Source: Nyssa sinensis (lineage: Eukaryota > Streptophyta > Magnoliopsida > Cornales > Nyssaceae). Taken from it: 64,000 nt of DNA. The position numbers and the translations under genes are program-made. The notes under the pieces are model-generated. The model ran no database searches. It was not told where the DNA came from and saw nothing but the letters and a program-made list of their open reading frames with translations. This document shows, one piece after another, positions 11,229-22,054 of this stretch; position 1 is the first letter of the stretch; each line of letters begins with the position of its first letter. The DNA lies in assembly GCA_008638375.1 (NCBI GenBank), contig CM018048.1:50933675-50997674 (forward strand). The letters run 5' to 3'.

Positions 11229-12179
11229 GGTCTTCGGGCAGTAGGTATCTTAATGGATCGTGATGAGCAACTTCAACAAGTCAGTGGCCTCAAAGAAGAA
11301 CTGAAAGTAGCTCGGTCCGAGCTAACAACAACCCAGTCGGAGCTGAAGGCCACCAAAGCGGTACTTTCGACGGCTCAGCTGGACCTAAAAACTGCCCAAG
11401 GGTCTTTGAAGTCTGCACACTCTGAGCTCGAGACTTCCCGAGCTAAACTGAAATCTTTCGAAGCAGAATGTACAGAACTCAAGAAAGAGCTTAAGTTAGC
11501 GAGGAAGGGCACAGAGTCCCTGATAACTCAGAGGACTATGTTGACCGAGAGTGTAGCTGAGCTAAAAGAGAAACTTCAGGAGGCTGAGGCGTCCGGGCTG
11601 AAAAAGATTGAAGAGGCTAAGGTGGCCACAAAGGAGGCCACCAAAGCAAGTATGATGGGGCTTCTGACGTCCATGGGAAAGGAGTTGTCAGCTGCCGGTT
11701 ATCTCTCTTGTGTCAAAAGGATTCGAATTCTGTACCCAGATCTGGATATCTCAAAGTTGGATGAAGTGGAGGTACCTGATTCTCGACCGACCTCTCCCGA
11801 AGTACCAACTCAAGATGAAGTTATAGAAGGTGTAGTCCCGTTATCTGCTGTACCTCCTAAAACATCGCGATAGATAGGTTGATTTGATATAGATTATTTT
11901 TTTTTTTCTTGGTTTGTACTTAGAAATTTTTGGAAATGAAAAACAACAGTGTTATTTTCGACTTTCATTTTGTTTTACTTAAGTTCTGAATGCCCTTGAT
12001 ACTTGATACCGAAGCAGTGTATTTCAATAAACAAATAACAATAAGTCTATTTTGATTGTTGTTTGGACATAACTCAAAGATCATGTACCAAGATATAACA
12101 AACATATTTCTATTTATCATAAGTATTCGAATCTAACCTGGTTTCATTCGAGGTGGACCAAGTCGGTCATGGTTTTGTG

Positions 12180-12592
12180 TTTATTGAGATGAGGTCGGTA
12201 GACCAGTCTCCGTATTTGAAGCCATACCTACAGCAATTATGCTGGTAGGGGCCTTTATGTCTGAGATCAGGTCTGTAGACCGGTATCCTCGCTTTAGGCC
12301 ATACCTATAGCGCTTATGCTTATAGGGGCCTTTGTTTGTTTTTTTTTTTTTTTGCAACTAAGTCCATAGACCAGTTTGTTCACTTGGAGCCATACCTACA
12401 GCACTTATGCTTGTAGGGGCCTATGATGAATCTGAGGTCAGGTCTGTAGACCCGTTTCCTCACTTTGGAGCCATACCTACAGCACTTATGCTAGTAGGGG
12501 CCTATGATGAATCTGAGGTCACGTCTATAGACCCATTTCCTCACTTTGGAGCCATTCCTACAACACTTATGCTTGTAGGGGCCATTGAGATA
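12180..12592. repeat. Five-unit hairpin-bearing tandem repeat in the retrotransposon
   Basis: Units are anchored by gccatacctacagc at 12221, 12298, 12389, 12470 and 12551 (the third and fifth with changes), giving periods of 77, 91, 81 and 81. Each unit contains GGTCTGTAGACC-like dyads and CCTACAGCA...TGCTTGTAGG, which can pair into a stem. Unit 2 carries a poly-T expansion. The array lies between the 3' end of integrase (12653) and the 3' end of the antisense gene (11873). Tandem repeats in this 3' region are known from Tat-lineage elements and can seed satellites. Confidence 0.85.
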
Positions 12593-12652
12593 GAACCAGT
12601 TGGTAGACATTTTGTGCTGAGAAGATATATCACCTGAAAGATAGGAATAGTT

Positions 12653-13891
12653 TTATTGATAGTATTTTCTCAGGTGCTCAATGTTCCATGGTCTGAGAAT
12701 TGGTTTTCCCGCCATATCTTCCAACCAGTAAGTCGTAGGCCTATTAATCTTCACAACTCTGTAAGGTCCTTCCCAGTTTGGGGATAGCTCTCCCATTGTA
12801 GGCTCCTTGGTATTAGGGAAGATTCTTCGCAGAACCAAATCACCTAAGTCAAAGGTTTTAACTCTTACCTTCTGATTAAAACTTTTGGCCATCCTTCGAC
12901 AACATTCTTCCATTCTGATTGAAGCCTGTTCTCTTTTTCCTTCTAACAAGTCGAGGTTCTCGGTTAACTGAAGATGATTAGTTTCCTGGTTGAAAGCTTC
13001 CGTTCTCAATGTGGGCATTCCGATTTCTACAGGAATGACCGCCTCGGTACCATATGTAAGTGAGAATGGTGTTTCCTGGGTGGAGATTCTCTTTGTTGTT
13101 CGGTAGGCCCAAAGTACACTGGGAAGCTCTTCGACCTATTTTCCTTTTGCTTGTTCTAACCTCTTTTTAATGCCACTTAATATAGTCCGATTTGTCACCT
13201 CGGCCTGTCCATTCGCCTGCGGATGTCCTGGTGAGGAAAAATGATGATTGATATGGAGATCGTCACAGAATTTTCTAAACACTTTTCCTGTAAACTGGGT
13301 GCCGTTGTCTGATATGATAGTTCGTGGCACTCCAAACCTGCAAACGATATTTCTCCATGTAAAATTCTTTACATCCACCTCGGTAATGTGAGTTAATGGT
13401 TCTGCTTCTGCCCATTTGGAGAAATAATCAATAGCGATTAGCAAATACTTCCTGTTTTGAGGAGCTTTTGGTAAAGGTCCTACTATATCCATCCCCCATT
13501 GGGCAAAAGGCCAGGGACTTGCAATGGGCATAAGCGCCTGTTGTGGTAGATGTTGATATGCAGCAAAATGCTGACATTTGTCACATTTCTTCACGTATTC
13601 TCTGGCTTGATTTAGCATACCAGGCCAGTAATAACCGTGGGTTAACGCTCGATGTGAGATGGTCCTGCCACCATTATGATTGCCACATATCCCTTCGTGG
13701 ATCTCGGCTAGCACATACTCCGACTCTTTTAGAGATAGGCACCTCAGCAGGGGTTGGGTGTATGACCTTCGATAGAGTTGCTCATTTAGAATTAGGTACC
13801 GAGCTGACCTGATTCGTAGTTTTCGTGCTTGATTTCTGTCCTCCGGCAATTGTCCTTCTTTCAAATATCTGAAGATTGGAGCCCTCCAATC
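12653..13891 (-). pseudogene. Integrase region of gag-pol
   Basis: Contains the zinc-binding HHCC region (HEGICGNHNGG, then CDKCQHF), the catalytic core with D (WGMDIVGP), D (IISDNGTQF) and E (PQANGQAEVTNR), and a C-terminal GPY-like stretch (NWEGPYRVVKI). It ends at NIEHLRKYYQ with no chromodomain. An in-frame TAG at 13136-13138 separates the core from the C-terminal part, and TAG at 13892-13894 cuts it off from RNase H. Integrase inserts the element's cDNA into the host chromosome. All catalytic residues are present but the chain is interrupted. Confidence 0.92.
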
Positions 13892-14775
13892 CTACGATTG
13901 TTCCGAGATGTAAACATTCTGAACCTCGTCAATACTGGGGCGATCTCGGGAGGAGATAGATAATTCTGAATCCCCTTTGGTACCGAGGTGAGAGGCCATA
14001 TTTGCTAAGGCATCCGCTCTCGTGTTCTGTCTTCTCTCTATTTTGTGAATACAGAAAGTGACAAATGATTGTTTTAGAGAGTTTACCATGTCAGCATATT
14101 TGATCATTCTTTCATCCTTTACTGCGAATTCACCCAGAACTTGGCCCACGACTAATTGTGAATCAGAGAAGGCTTCAAGGTCACGAGCCTCCTGTTCTAT
14201 GGCTAGTTGCATGCCAAGGATTAATGCTTCGTACTCAGCTTCATTGTTTGAAGCTCTGAAACCCAAGGTAACTGCCTTTTCTGAGGTAATACCTTCAGGA
14301 GATCTGAGGATAATACCACTCCAAGACTTTTATCAGTTGAAGAACCATCCACATATAGTTGCCATATGGCCATAGTTGGGCTGGCATCTAATTTCTGTTT
14401 TAGCGCTGGGGTGAATTCAGCAATAAAGTCTGCCAAAGCTTGAGCTTTAATGGCAGTCCGAAGTGTGTATATGATGTCAAACTCTCCCAATTCTATTGAC
14501 CATTTCATAAGGCGACCCGAGGTTTCAGGTTTATGTAATATGGCTTTTAAGGGGTATGAGGTTGGAACTATAATTGAATGGGATTGAAAATACGGCCTGA
14601 GTTTTCTGGCAGATATAATTAGTGCAAAGGCTAGCTTTTCTACCTTAGGATAACGTTTTTCTGACCCCAAAAGTGCTTTACTTACGTAGAATATGGGTTT
14701 TTGAATTCCTTTCTCCTCTCGAAGTAGTGCAGAGCTTACTGCATTCTCAGATACTGCAAGATATAAGAGAAGCTT
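13892..14775 (-). pseudogene. Dual RNase H region of gag-pol
   Basis: The upstream part (14420-14775) is the degenerate gypsy RNase H that normally follows reverse transcriptase (ILHKPETSGRLMKWSIEL). The downstream part (about 13970-14380) is a second, archaeal-like RNase H with YVDGSS, NNEAEYEALILGMQLA and SDSQLVVGQV. Two RNase H domains are a known mark of the Tat lineage. A frameshift at about 14300-14330 lies in the second domain, and a stop (TAA 14776-14778) lies at the start of the first. RNase H degrades the RNA strand during reverse transcription. Confidence 0.88.
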
Positions 14776-15994
14776 TTATCCTTTGCTTGGTTTGGATAAC
14801 AGCTCTGGAGAAGCCATATACTTTTTAAGTTCCACAAAAGCTTTGTCACATTCAGAGGTCCATTCCAAGACCTTATTCCCTCGTAGAGCTTTGAAGAACG
14901 GAAGACAGCGGTCCGTAGACCTTGAGATGAAGCGATTCAATGCTGCAATCCGGCCATTCAAAGTCTGTATCTCCTTCCTAGACCTCGGGGGTTCGAGTTC
15001 TATCAAAGCTTTAATCTGGGATGGATCGGCTTCGATGCCTCGTTGTGAGACAAGAAAGCCTAGAAACTTCCCACGACTGACCCCGAAGGTACATTTGGAT
15101 GGGTTTAACTTCATCTTATGCTTGTTCAGGATGTCAAATATCTTCTTCAAGTGTTCGACGTGGTCTTTCTTATGCTGACTCTTGACTAACATGTCATCAA
15201 TGTAGACCTTTATCGTGTCACCGAGCAGAGGTGCAAACATTTTATTGACCAAACGCTGATATGTAGCTCCGGCGTTTTTGAGGCCGAAAGGCATCACTTT
15301 ATAGCAGTACAAACCTCGTTCAGAGATGAAGGAGGTTTTTTCTTGGTCGGGAGGATACATTTGAATCTGGTTGTATCCGAAATATGCATCCATGAAGCTC
15401 AATAGTTCGTAACCAGCAGTTGCATCAACGAGTTGATCAATTCTCGGGATAGGGAAGCTATCTTTTGGGCAGGCTTTGTTAAGGTCAGTGTAGTCAACGC
15501 ATACTCGCCATTTCCCTTTTTTTTTTTTTAACCAAGACGATGTTAGCAAGCCATTCTGCGTAAAACACCTCCCTGATTAACTTCGCATTAAGTAGCCACT
15601 GAACTTCGTCATTAATAATCTTATGTCTCTCGGGAGCAAATGTTCTTCTCTTTTGTCGTACGGGGTGGCAATCAGGATTTGTTGTAAGCTTGTGGCAAAT
15701 ACATAATGGATCAATACCTTCCATGTCCTTAGTTTCCCATGCAAAGGATGATAACTGAGTTTTCAGAAACTCAATTAGCACTTTTTGGTCTGGGGGAGAC
15801 AGATCGGCACCCACTTGCAAATAATGTTCTTCTTCCTCCAGACCCACCGAGATCTTAAGTGGCTCTTGGATTGGAGCCGCCATGCTATATACACCGCGTG
15901 GGCTCAAAGGTTCATCAATCTCGGTAGGGCATTCCATACTTTCACGTTGGTCAGAGAGGTCGGGAACCATTTGCCTCCAAGGTGTCTGTAATTG
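14776..15994 (-). pseudogene. Reverse transcriptase region of gag-pol
   Basis: The order of conserved blocks is PVRQKRRTFAPERHKII, LVKKKKGKWRVCVDYTDLNK, SFMDAYFGYNQI, MPFGLKNAGATYQ and the YIDDML active-site box at 15193-15204. The frame breaks inside a run of 13 A on the sense strand (plus-strand T at 15517-15529), so the LVKKK and GKWR parts are in different frames. TAG at 15995-15997 separates it from the protease. Reverse transcriptase copies the element's RNA into DNA. The active-site aspartates are intact. Confidence 0.93.
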
Positions 15995-16798
15995 CTATTG
16001 CTGGGTTTTACCTTTGAGTGCAACAACGTGGCATTCCCGAGATGACGATTGGGAACCTCTAATGGTACAGATTTGATCGTTCTGTATGTATTTGAGGCAC
16101 TGATGAAGGGTAGATGTGACGGCCCCCATTTGGTGTAGCCATGGTCGACCCATGATCACGTTGTATGGAGATCGGCAATCCACAATCACATATTCAGATA
16201 TCACTGTTCTTTGTTCTTCACCGATTCCGATCGTTGTTGGGAAGTCAATGCTGCCCATTGGAGAACTCAGGTGTCCATCAAAACCAGACATTACTGCCGT
16301 GGTGCCTTTGAGGTCGGACACGTCTAGATTCATTTTCTGGAAAGGCTCATAAAATAAAATATTAGCGGAGCTGCCCGTGTCCACCAATACTCTAGAAATG
16401 TCGAAGTTGGCGACACGAAGAGTGATGACGAGCGCATCGATATGTGGACAGTGTAGGCCAGCAAGGTCCAGCTCGAAGAACTGGATTTGTAGTGAGGGTT
16501 TCAACTTCTTTTCAAGCGTCATGACTTGAATTGGGATTGGTGCTACCTTTGCTTCTCGAGCATAGTGTTTCCTCGCCCGATTTGAGATGCCAGAAAGAGA
16601 ATTGGTTGCATGGAGGACGAGGATAACGTGAGTATTTGATTGAGGTGGTTGGCTTTGACTTGTCCCAGGAGTGGACCCTTGATCTTGTCGTTGTGGTTGA
16701 GGTCGAGGGTCCTGCCGAGGTTGTTGTGGTTTCTGATTTTGTGTATTCGCTCGACCATCTCGTTGAACGAATTCTTTCAGTCGTCCCCTCCGAATCAA
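15995..16798 (-). pseudogene. Gag C-terminus and aspartic protease region
   Basis: 267 residues open. The protease signature LVDTGSSANIL has its aspartate at residue 140, and the matching C-terminal flap region includes YNVIMGRPWLH. Upstream is a Q- and P-rich linker from the end of Gag. In the same frame before it lie TAA (16814-16816) and, before that, a degenerate zinc-knuckle-like pattern [14 protein letters not shown], so the true Gag end belongs to this frame. The protease cuts the Gag-Pol polyprotein. Confidence 0.9.
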
Positions 16799-18354
16799 TT
16801 GGTCGATTTCTTGTTAAAGATGTCGGCAAAATTCGGTAGCATGTCCGTGGTCTCGGTGGAACTCACAATATTTACTACGATCTCGGTGGTCCGGATCACT
16901 ATATGTGGCTCCGGACGCTTGAAGTTCTCATGCGCCTTGACCTGTTGATAAATCTGGGAAATAGAAGCAGTCAAGGGAGGAAGTGGCACACTCAGAGGTG
17001 CATATGATCTGAAACGTCCCGAGGTGGGCTGTTGTTGACATCGGGATGTTGTTTTAGTCTCAGGACTCCGTTGTCGTTTGTTGGTAGTACCAGTACTCTG
17101 GGTTTGTAACTTTCCCTCCAGTTGTGCTTGTTCCTTAGCGAGACGAAGGGATGTTCTGGTATCCTCCAAGTTAATATGCTTTCTTGCCCTTTCCATCAGC
17201 GATGCCATGTCTACTGGGGGGTTCTTGGTCAAAGAGTCATGAAAACGCCCTGGCCAAAGTCCCGCATGTAAGGCGGCCACCAAAAAGGCTGCACCGCAGT
17301 CAGTGATCTCAGTCAGCTCAGCATTAAAGCGAGCAATATAATCCCTGAGGGACTCTCCCTTTCTTTGTTTGATGGATAACAAAAATTCTGGTCCCTTTCT
17401 GAGCCTTCGGCTTGTTAAAAACTGATCGAGGAAGCGCCTGCTAAGCTCATAGAAATTGGGAACTGAATTGGGAGGGAGGTTATGGAACCAGCGAAGGGCC
17501 GCGCCTTTGAGACTTGTGACGAATGTTCGGCACAGAAAGGCGTCGGTGGCGCCATGAAGAGCCATAGTATGTTGATAATTAGAAAGATGATCACCAGGAT
17601 CATCCAACCCTTCATAAGGGGTGAACTTGGGAATAATGAATTTGCGAGGGCGTTCCTCGGCTAAGATAGCTGGTGTAAACGGAGTTGTAAATCTACCGAG
17701 AAGCTTCGCTATCTCGTCCTGTTGAGGAGGTTGATTTCCTTCTCGAGCAGGAACTGCTTGTCCCATAGAATCTACCACTTCTTCTGATCTTAGTTGTATT
17801 CGGGATGGACCAGAATGCTGAAATCCTGGCAAACCAACCTCAAGTCCAGTGGGTTGAGGATTGTTTTGACTGGGGACAATATGTTCGGAGTGTCTTTGAC
17901 CGGAAGCAGGTGCTGGTTGAAGTGGTGGTCCGGATTGTACCAAATTAGCTCCGGAATTTGCGGGGCTAACAACATGGCCCTGGCTATAAATAACGTGATT
18001 AGGTTGTACATTGGGTACACCTCCGGGAACGTTATTTCGAACTGGAGCTATACCCGGGGGAGAAAAGGGACGAGCGCTAGGACCACCTTCCTCATATTGC
18101 CTCCTTTGCGGGGGAGATAATAGTGGATATCCACTTTCAGGAACTCCCGAGTAAGGGAGAACCGATGGATTTTGGGTCAAAGAAGCCAAGACTTGAGATA
18201 TGGCTAAGAGTTAAGCTTGCGTTTGATCAGATTGTTTCTGCATCTGAGCCCGAATTTGGTCCAGTTGTTGCTGTACAGGATCAGAAGTTGCAACTTCCTC
18301 ATCCTGAGCCAACGGTTGAGTTGATAGTGGTGCAGAGCGACGGTTGGAAGCCAT
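16799..18354 (-). pseudogene. Gag region
   Basis: Starts at MASNRRSAPL (ATG at 18352-18354), 55 bases after the PBS. A TAA at 18211-18213 interrupts codon 48, after which the frame stays open to the retrotrans_gag core (GAALRWFHNLPPNSV, LDQFLTSRRLRKGPEFLLSI, SLRDYIARFN). A frameshift at about 16890-16910 moves the reading frame before the zinc-knuckle-like CEFHRDHGH block, so the apparent end at 16795 is out of the original frame. Gag forms the virus-like particle. Confidence 0.9.
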
Positions 18355-18408
18355 GACTACCAAAACACGTTTGAATGGAGAAAATGATATAAGGAAGAAC
18401 GATAAACG

Positions 18409-18426
18409 TTCCCACAGACGGCGCCA
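18409..18426 (-). other. Primer binding site
   Basis: On the minus strand TGGCGCCGTCTGTGGGAA, three bases (GCT) inside the 5' LTR. The first nine bases agree with the complement of the 3' end of plant tRNA-Asp as I remember it; the rest does not, so the primer tRNA is uncertain. The string is typical of plant Ty3/gypsy elements. Confidence 0.85.
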
Positions 18427-18429
18427 AGC

Positions 18430-18977
18430 TGATGCAGCTATTTTTGGCTTGCCATGGAATCGCCCGTCACTGTGTACCTGAAAAGGAATGATAGATAAAA
18501 AGCCACCGGGAAAGGTTCCGGTGGTAACCTCTCCGATGGTTAAATTAGTCTCTTTTTGTGTTTTCAAAGGTTTTGGCCTTTAATCAAGTATAATTCAGAT
18601 GCAGACCATTTTTACATACCTTCTTCATGGAATTTATAGTATGGGGAAGCAGTTAGTTTGTCTGACAGACGGTGGATATTCTGTTCACACTACTTTTCAA
18701 CGTTCACGGCTCCCTTTACACGTGTACCTGTAGAACTGGGTTTTCAAACCTGTAGCTCCTTTTGGCAGGGCTAGGGCTCACCGCCTGTCAAGCTATAGCA
18801 ATACAATCGTGAGCCTTTCGTCATTCTTTTTATCTCTTCTTTAATCCATCGTTCCGAGGTCGGTATACCGAAGTTAACCTCGGCATACCCTTTCCGATTT
18901 TAATATATAAATAGAACTAACCCTTTCGGCACGTGGTTAAGTCACCTGATGTAAGTAGAACCTTTTATGACGTATCA
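18430..18977 (-). repeat. Right LTR (5' LTR in sense direction)
   Basis: 548 bp, same ends as the left LTR. I count 15 substitutions between the two and no indels: 14 transitions and 1 transversion (about 2.7 percent). Confidence 0.95.
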
Positions 18978-19170
18978 AATATCCTTTGTATTTAGATTCC
19001 CTAATAGATTTTGGGGGGTCCCTTTTTTTATACATGGGTTCGCCCCTCATTGGGTGCCTTTGTATTTAGATCCCCTAATAGATTTTGGGGGGTCCCTTTT
19101 TTTATACATGGATTCGCCCTCCTTGGGTGCCTTTGTTTATATACAAATACGTACATTTACTGATAAAAAA
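18978..19170 (+). mobile_element. LINE 3' fragment, right part, with tandemly duplicated tail
   Basis: Continues the LINE remnant interrupted at 8786. The 3' untranslated tail (cctttgtatttaga, ataga ttttgggg, tatacatgg ttcgcc) is present twice with a period of about 80 bases (starts near 18983 and 19059). It is followed by the end actgataaaaaaaaa. Copy B has one tail. The first AATAT (18978-18982) is the right target-site duplication of the LTR element. Confidence 0.8.
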
Positions 19171-19975
19171 AAATACCACCATGGTTCAAATCAAATGGGC
19201 TGCAAGAGAAGGCAAATCCCTAAAAGAATGTGGGTTGAGGTAGAAAGAAGGCCTGCATGCTCATGATAGGAAATCTTGATATAAAAGATTTTTCAAAACA
19301 AAATCAATGTAGCCGACTCCACTTCAGCCATACTAAAAATCTTTTCTCAGCTCTTATCAATAATACCTGTCAGAAGGAGATATTGAAAGACAAAAAGAAA
19401 GAGAATAGTGGTGTTTGTTTTAAATCAACGAAAGAGCTTCCTACCTGAATTGGGGAAAGACGAGAAACTTCAACTTTAACTGAACTGAATAAATATTAGG
19501 CCAACAAGGTTAAATATTGCATATACCATCCATAAAACATCACTTTCAACAAAAATACCAAGCACCAAAGCCATAAATGTCCTTGTACCACATTTCTTTC
19601 TGACTGGGCTTACATTGATTGCATCTTGCAACAAGTCCTCACCCCAACCCCCAAAAAAGTGATCTTTGCAAAATGTTTACCCAAGTGGTGACATTGACGA
19701 ATGATCTGTTTGGCAGGCAGCAAGAGTGGGAGGAAGTGAGGAAAAAAAGGACACGAGTTCCAATAATTTGGTAAGAAGGAAAGGGTAAAGGAATGATTTT
19801 TTATTTTTTGTTGGGGGGTTGCCCCCTTTGGCCCACCATATTCCGTCCAAATTTGGGAAGGACGGAGGAGGAAAAGGGTTCCCCTCTTTTTGTTTTATGT
19901 TTTCCCCCTAAAAAAACACCCACCTCTGATTTATAAAGGTGTAATGGTGAAATCATACAATACTAATTTCCTCCC

Positions 19976-22054
19976 TCGTTATAATACTCTATTTATACCA
20001 TAAGAATTTGTAATATAATCGTAAATCTAGTTGAAAAATGTTGTGAACAGATTAGATAAATTTCAAATGAAATTGTGCATATTTGCTCACACTCGTTTGG
20101 ACTGAAATTGGTCTTCCATTTCGGACGGGACGATAAAAAATAGCCTTTCCGATTTTTGATTTAAATAAACAGCAAATTTTTTAAAAATTATATTTTTTAG
20201 ATAATAATATAAATTTAGAATGTTTCAAAAAATTATTGTCCATAAATATATTAGCCTATAGCCAAAATGAAGTCACCTAGGGTCAATTTAACAACAGTAA
20301 AACTTTATTTGAAATTTTAATAATAACTTCAGGTATGTATTTAATGCATGATATGCATGAATACGTATATCGAATTGCACGTTTTTTAAATATTGGCATA
20401 ATTATAAGATGTCTTAAGTTTTTTTTTAATAAAGTAATTAATCACTTGACTCAATACTAACTTAACAAATAAGAGCGGAGCCAAGAAATAATTTTAAGGG
20501 CGGTTAAAAAAAATTTAGAAGAAAATTGAGTGGAAAAATTTTGGATTGGACTAAAATTTTGAAAAATTTTAGAGTGGGTCAAAATTTTATGGTGAGAAAT
20601 GAAATAACTAAAATAAAAATTTTAGATTGGATTGAAATTTTGAGATAAAAAAGTGAGAAATGATGAGTAAAGATTAAGTTAAGCTAAAATTTTGGGATGA
20701 GCTGAATTTAAAAAAACTAAAATTTTACGTATAAATTTTGTATTTTTTTTTGTTGGAGGAGGGGGTACAACTCGCCCTAGCCCACCCTTAACTCCGTCAT
20801 TGCAAATAAATATTGTCTAAATAAATAAAATATTTTTAAAAAAATTATTCATATAAATTGTCTAATTTTTTTAATAACATAACATAACCTCTCTTTTAAA
20901 AAAAACAATTATGCTCAATTTATATATTCATGATCATCATCTCTATTATATATACAGAATCCTGATTCTATTTTATCAAGGGGTTAGAATCAATGAAGAG
21001 CTAATGGGTCATTTAATATGTACACATCCGTATTTTGATCCCTCAACAGGTAAATCTCTGCATATGCCATGCCACCTGATCATTAATATCTTAGTTTTAA
21101 ATTAAGAATAATAGATAGAGATAATTATTATCCACGTTTCTTATTTGGGTACTATTAGATCTAGTATTTCATAAACTCTCACCTAGAATCAACTAAAATA
21201 CAAAAACAATAGTACTTACATTTTAAAAACAAGAAGGGGAAAAAACATTTCATTTCGGATCCAATTTTCACATAGTTCTTACATTTTATTTTAAAAACAA
21301 AAAATAGAAAAAATATTTTTTTTTGGGTCCAATTTTCACATAGTTCTTACATTTTATTTTAAAAACAAAAATAGAAAAAAAAATATTTTTTTTCAAGTCC
21401 AATTTTCACAACATTGCTTTTCAGGTCGGGTAAAATTCCTCGGCCCTAAAGTTCAGGCCACTTGTTGATTCAATATCAACATGGTACTATAAGAGTAAGT
21501 AATATTGGACATGATCCACAAACACAAATTAAAAATGACATGGATTTACATGAATATAACAAATTTTGAATTGGATTTAACTATATTTGAATTAAAATTA
21601 AGTCAAACATGATTAACAATATTATTATTCGTTTCGTGTTTTGATTGACCTTATTAATATAAAATTAATTTGAAATTTACACATTTAACATGTTTATTCA
21701 AAATTAACTTATTAACTCCAAATTGACACTATTAACATAATTATATCTACGTTTTACTCTATTAAAATATTAAATAACACAGAATTGACACGTTTAGAAA
21801 ATTTCCTCCTACCCATCCTATGTTTTTACAGTGAAGAAAACAGACACACATGTATTTCGGTTTCAGAGCAAATTACAAAATATCAATCGTGGAAATATTC
21901 GGTTCTAATTCAAACAATAGGAATTAGAAGCGAGAAAATATAGCTTCACTGAACAAATATTATTCAAATATCCAAAAATAAAACATTATATCGCACTCAA
22001 CTAATTCAAATTCATTTTCCAAACCCAAAACACAGATACACAGACGTACATAGA
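19976..22054. other. AT-rich intergenic sequence with a decayed transposon remnant
   Basis: No gene recognised. A segment at about 20473-20800 starts gagcggagcc and ends aactccgtc, with repeated aaattttgg-type motifs between. It resembles other decayed non-coding elements in the window. Around 21235-21420 a roughly 70-bp block (caattttcacatagttcttacattttattttaaaaac) is repeated about three times. Confidence 0.4.

Larger units (their letters stand above)
9812..11873 (+). pseudogene. Antisense gene of the Tat element, gypsy-type transposase_28-like, three exons, one nonsense codon
   Basis: Three plus-strand reading frames join into one 635-codon gene. Exon 1 is 9812-10457, exon 2 is 10541-11154, exon 3 is 11229-11873. 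Intron 1 (83 bp) starts GTGAGT and ends TTTTGCAG; intron 2 (74 bp) starts GTAAGT and ends TTGGTAG. Both junctions keep the frame. The N-terminal third (about residues 75-135) has the pattern EWFEMGIRFPFHP followed by a tryptophan/leucine-rich stretch. From memory this matches the plant family called putative gypsy-type transposon or transposase_28, whose function is unknown. Exon 2 encodes a proline- and threonine-rich linker with a basic patch (KKKRRLISRAKRK). Exon 3 encodes about 120 residues of coiled coil (repeated LKxAxSEL blocks) and an acidic tail. The only break is TAG at 10202-10204, where the family normally has tryptophan. It faces integrase tail to tail. Confidence 0.8.
8787..18977 (-). 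mobile_element. Tat-type Ty3/gypsy LTR retrotransposon with antisense gene
   Basis: A complete 10,191-bp element with two 548-bp LTRs, both TG...CA, and a 5-bp target duplication. Sense is the minus strand: PBS beside the right LTR, PPT beside the left LTR. Coding order is gag, aspartic protease, reverse transcriptase, RNase H, a second archaeal-like RNase H, integrase. There is no chromodomain after integrase. An extra gene on the opposite strand lies between integrase and the 3' LTR. Two RNase H domains, no chromodomain and an extra ORF in this position are known traits of the plant Tat lineage. The LTRs differ at 15 of 548 positions by my count, 14 of them transitions. Gag-pol has at least nine disabling changes, so the copy is not autonomous. 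Confidence 0.95.
1..19975. repeat. Segmental duplication, copy A (interrupted by an LTR retrotransposon)
   Basis: This segment aligns by eye, in the same orientation, with 31428-40455 (copy B). Homology is already running at base 1, so the left edge probably lies outside the window. It ends near 19975, where both copies read up to ctaatttcctccct and then diverge. The 10.2-kb element at 8787-18977 is a later insertion. In one stretch compared by eye (about 7021-7155 against 37122-37256) there are 6 differences in about 135 bases. Copy A has its own tandem duplications (4440-4573, 4943-5170, 18983-19140) that copy B lacks. Copy B lacks 1.36 kb of copy A (1235-2593), and copy A lacks 592 bp of copy B. 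Confidence 0.93.

Noticed and set aside
9812..11873. Plus-strand ORFs as an independent host gene captured by the element
   Set aside because: They lie wholly between the two LTRs, in the position of known extra ORFs of Tat elements, and the N-terminal part resembles a transposon-associated family. A host gene capture is not needed to explain them.
12407..12637. 76-residue plus-strand ORF with a repeated MLVGAYDESEV motif
   Set aside because: It is a chance frame through the 81-bp tandem repeat units; the repeats explain the motif.
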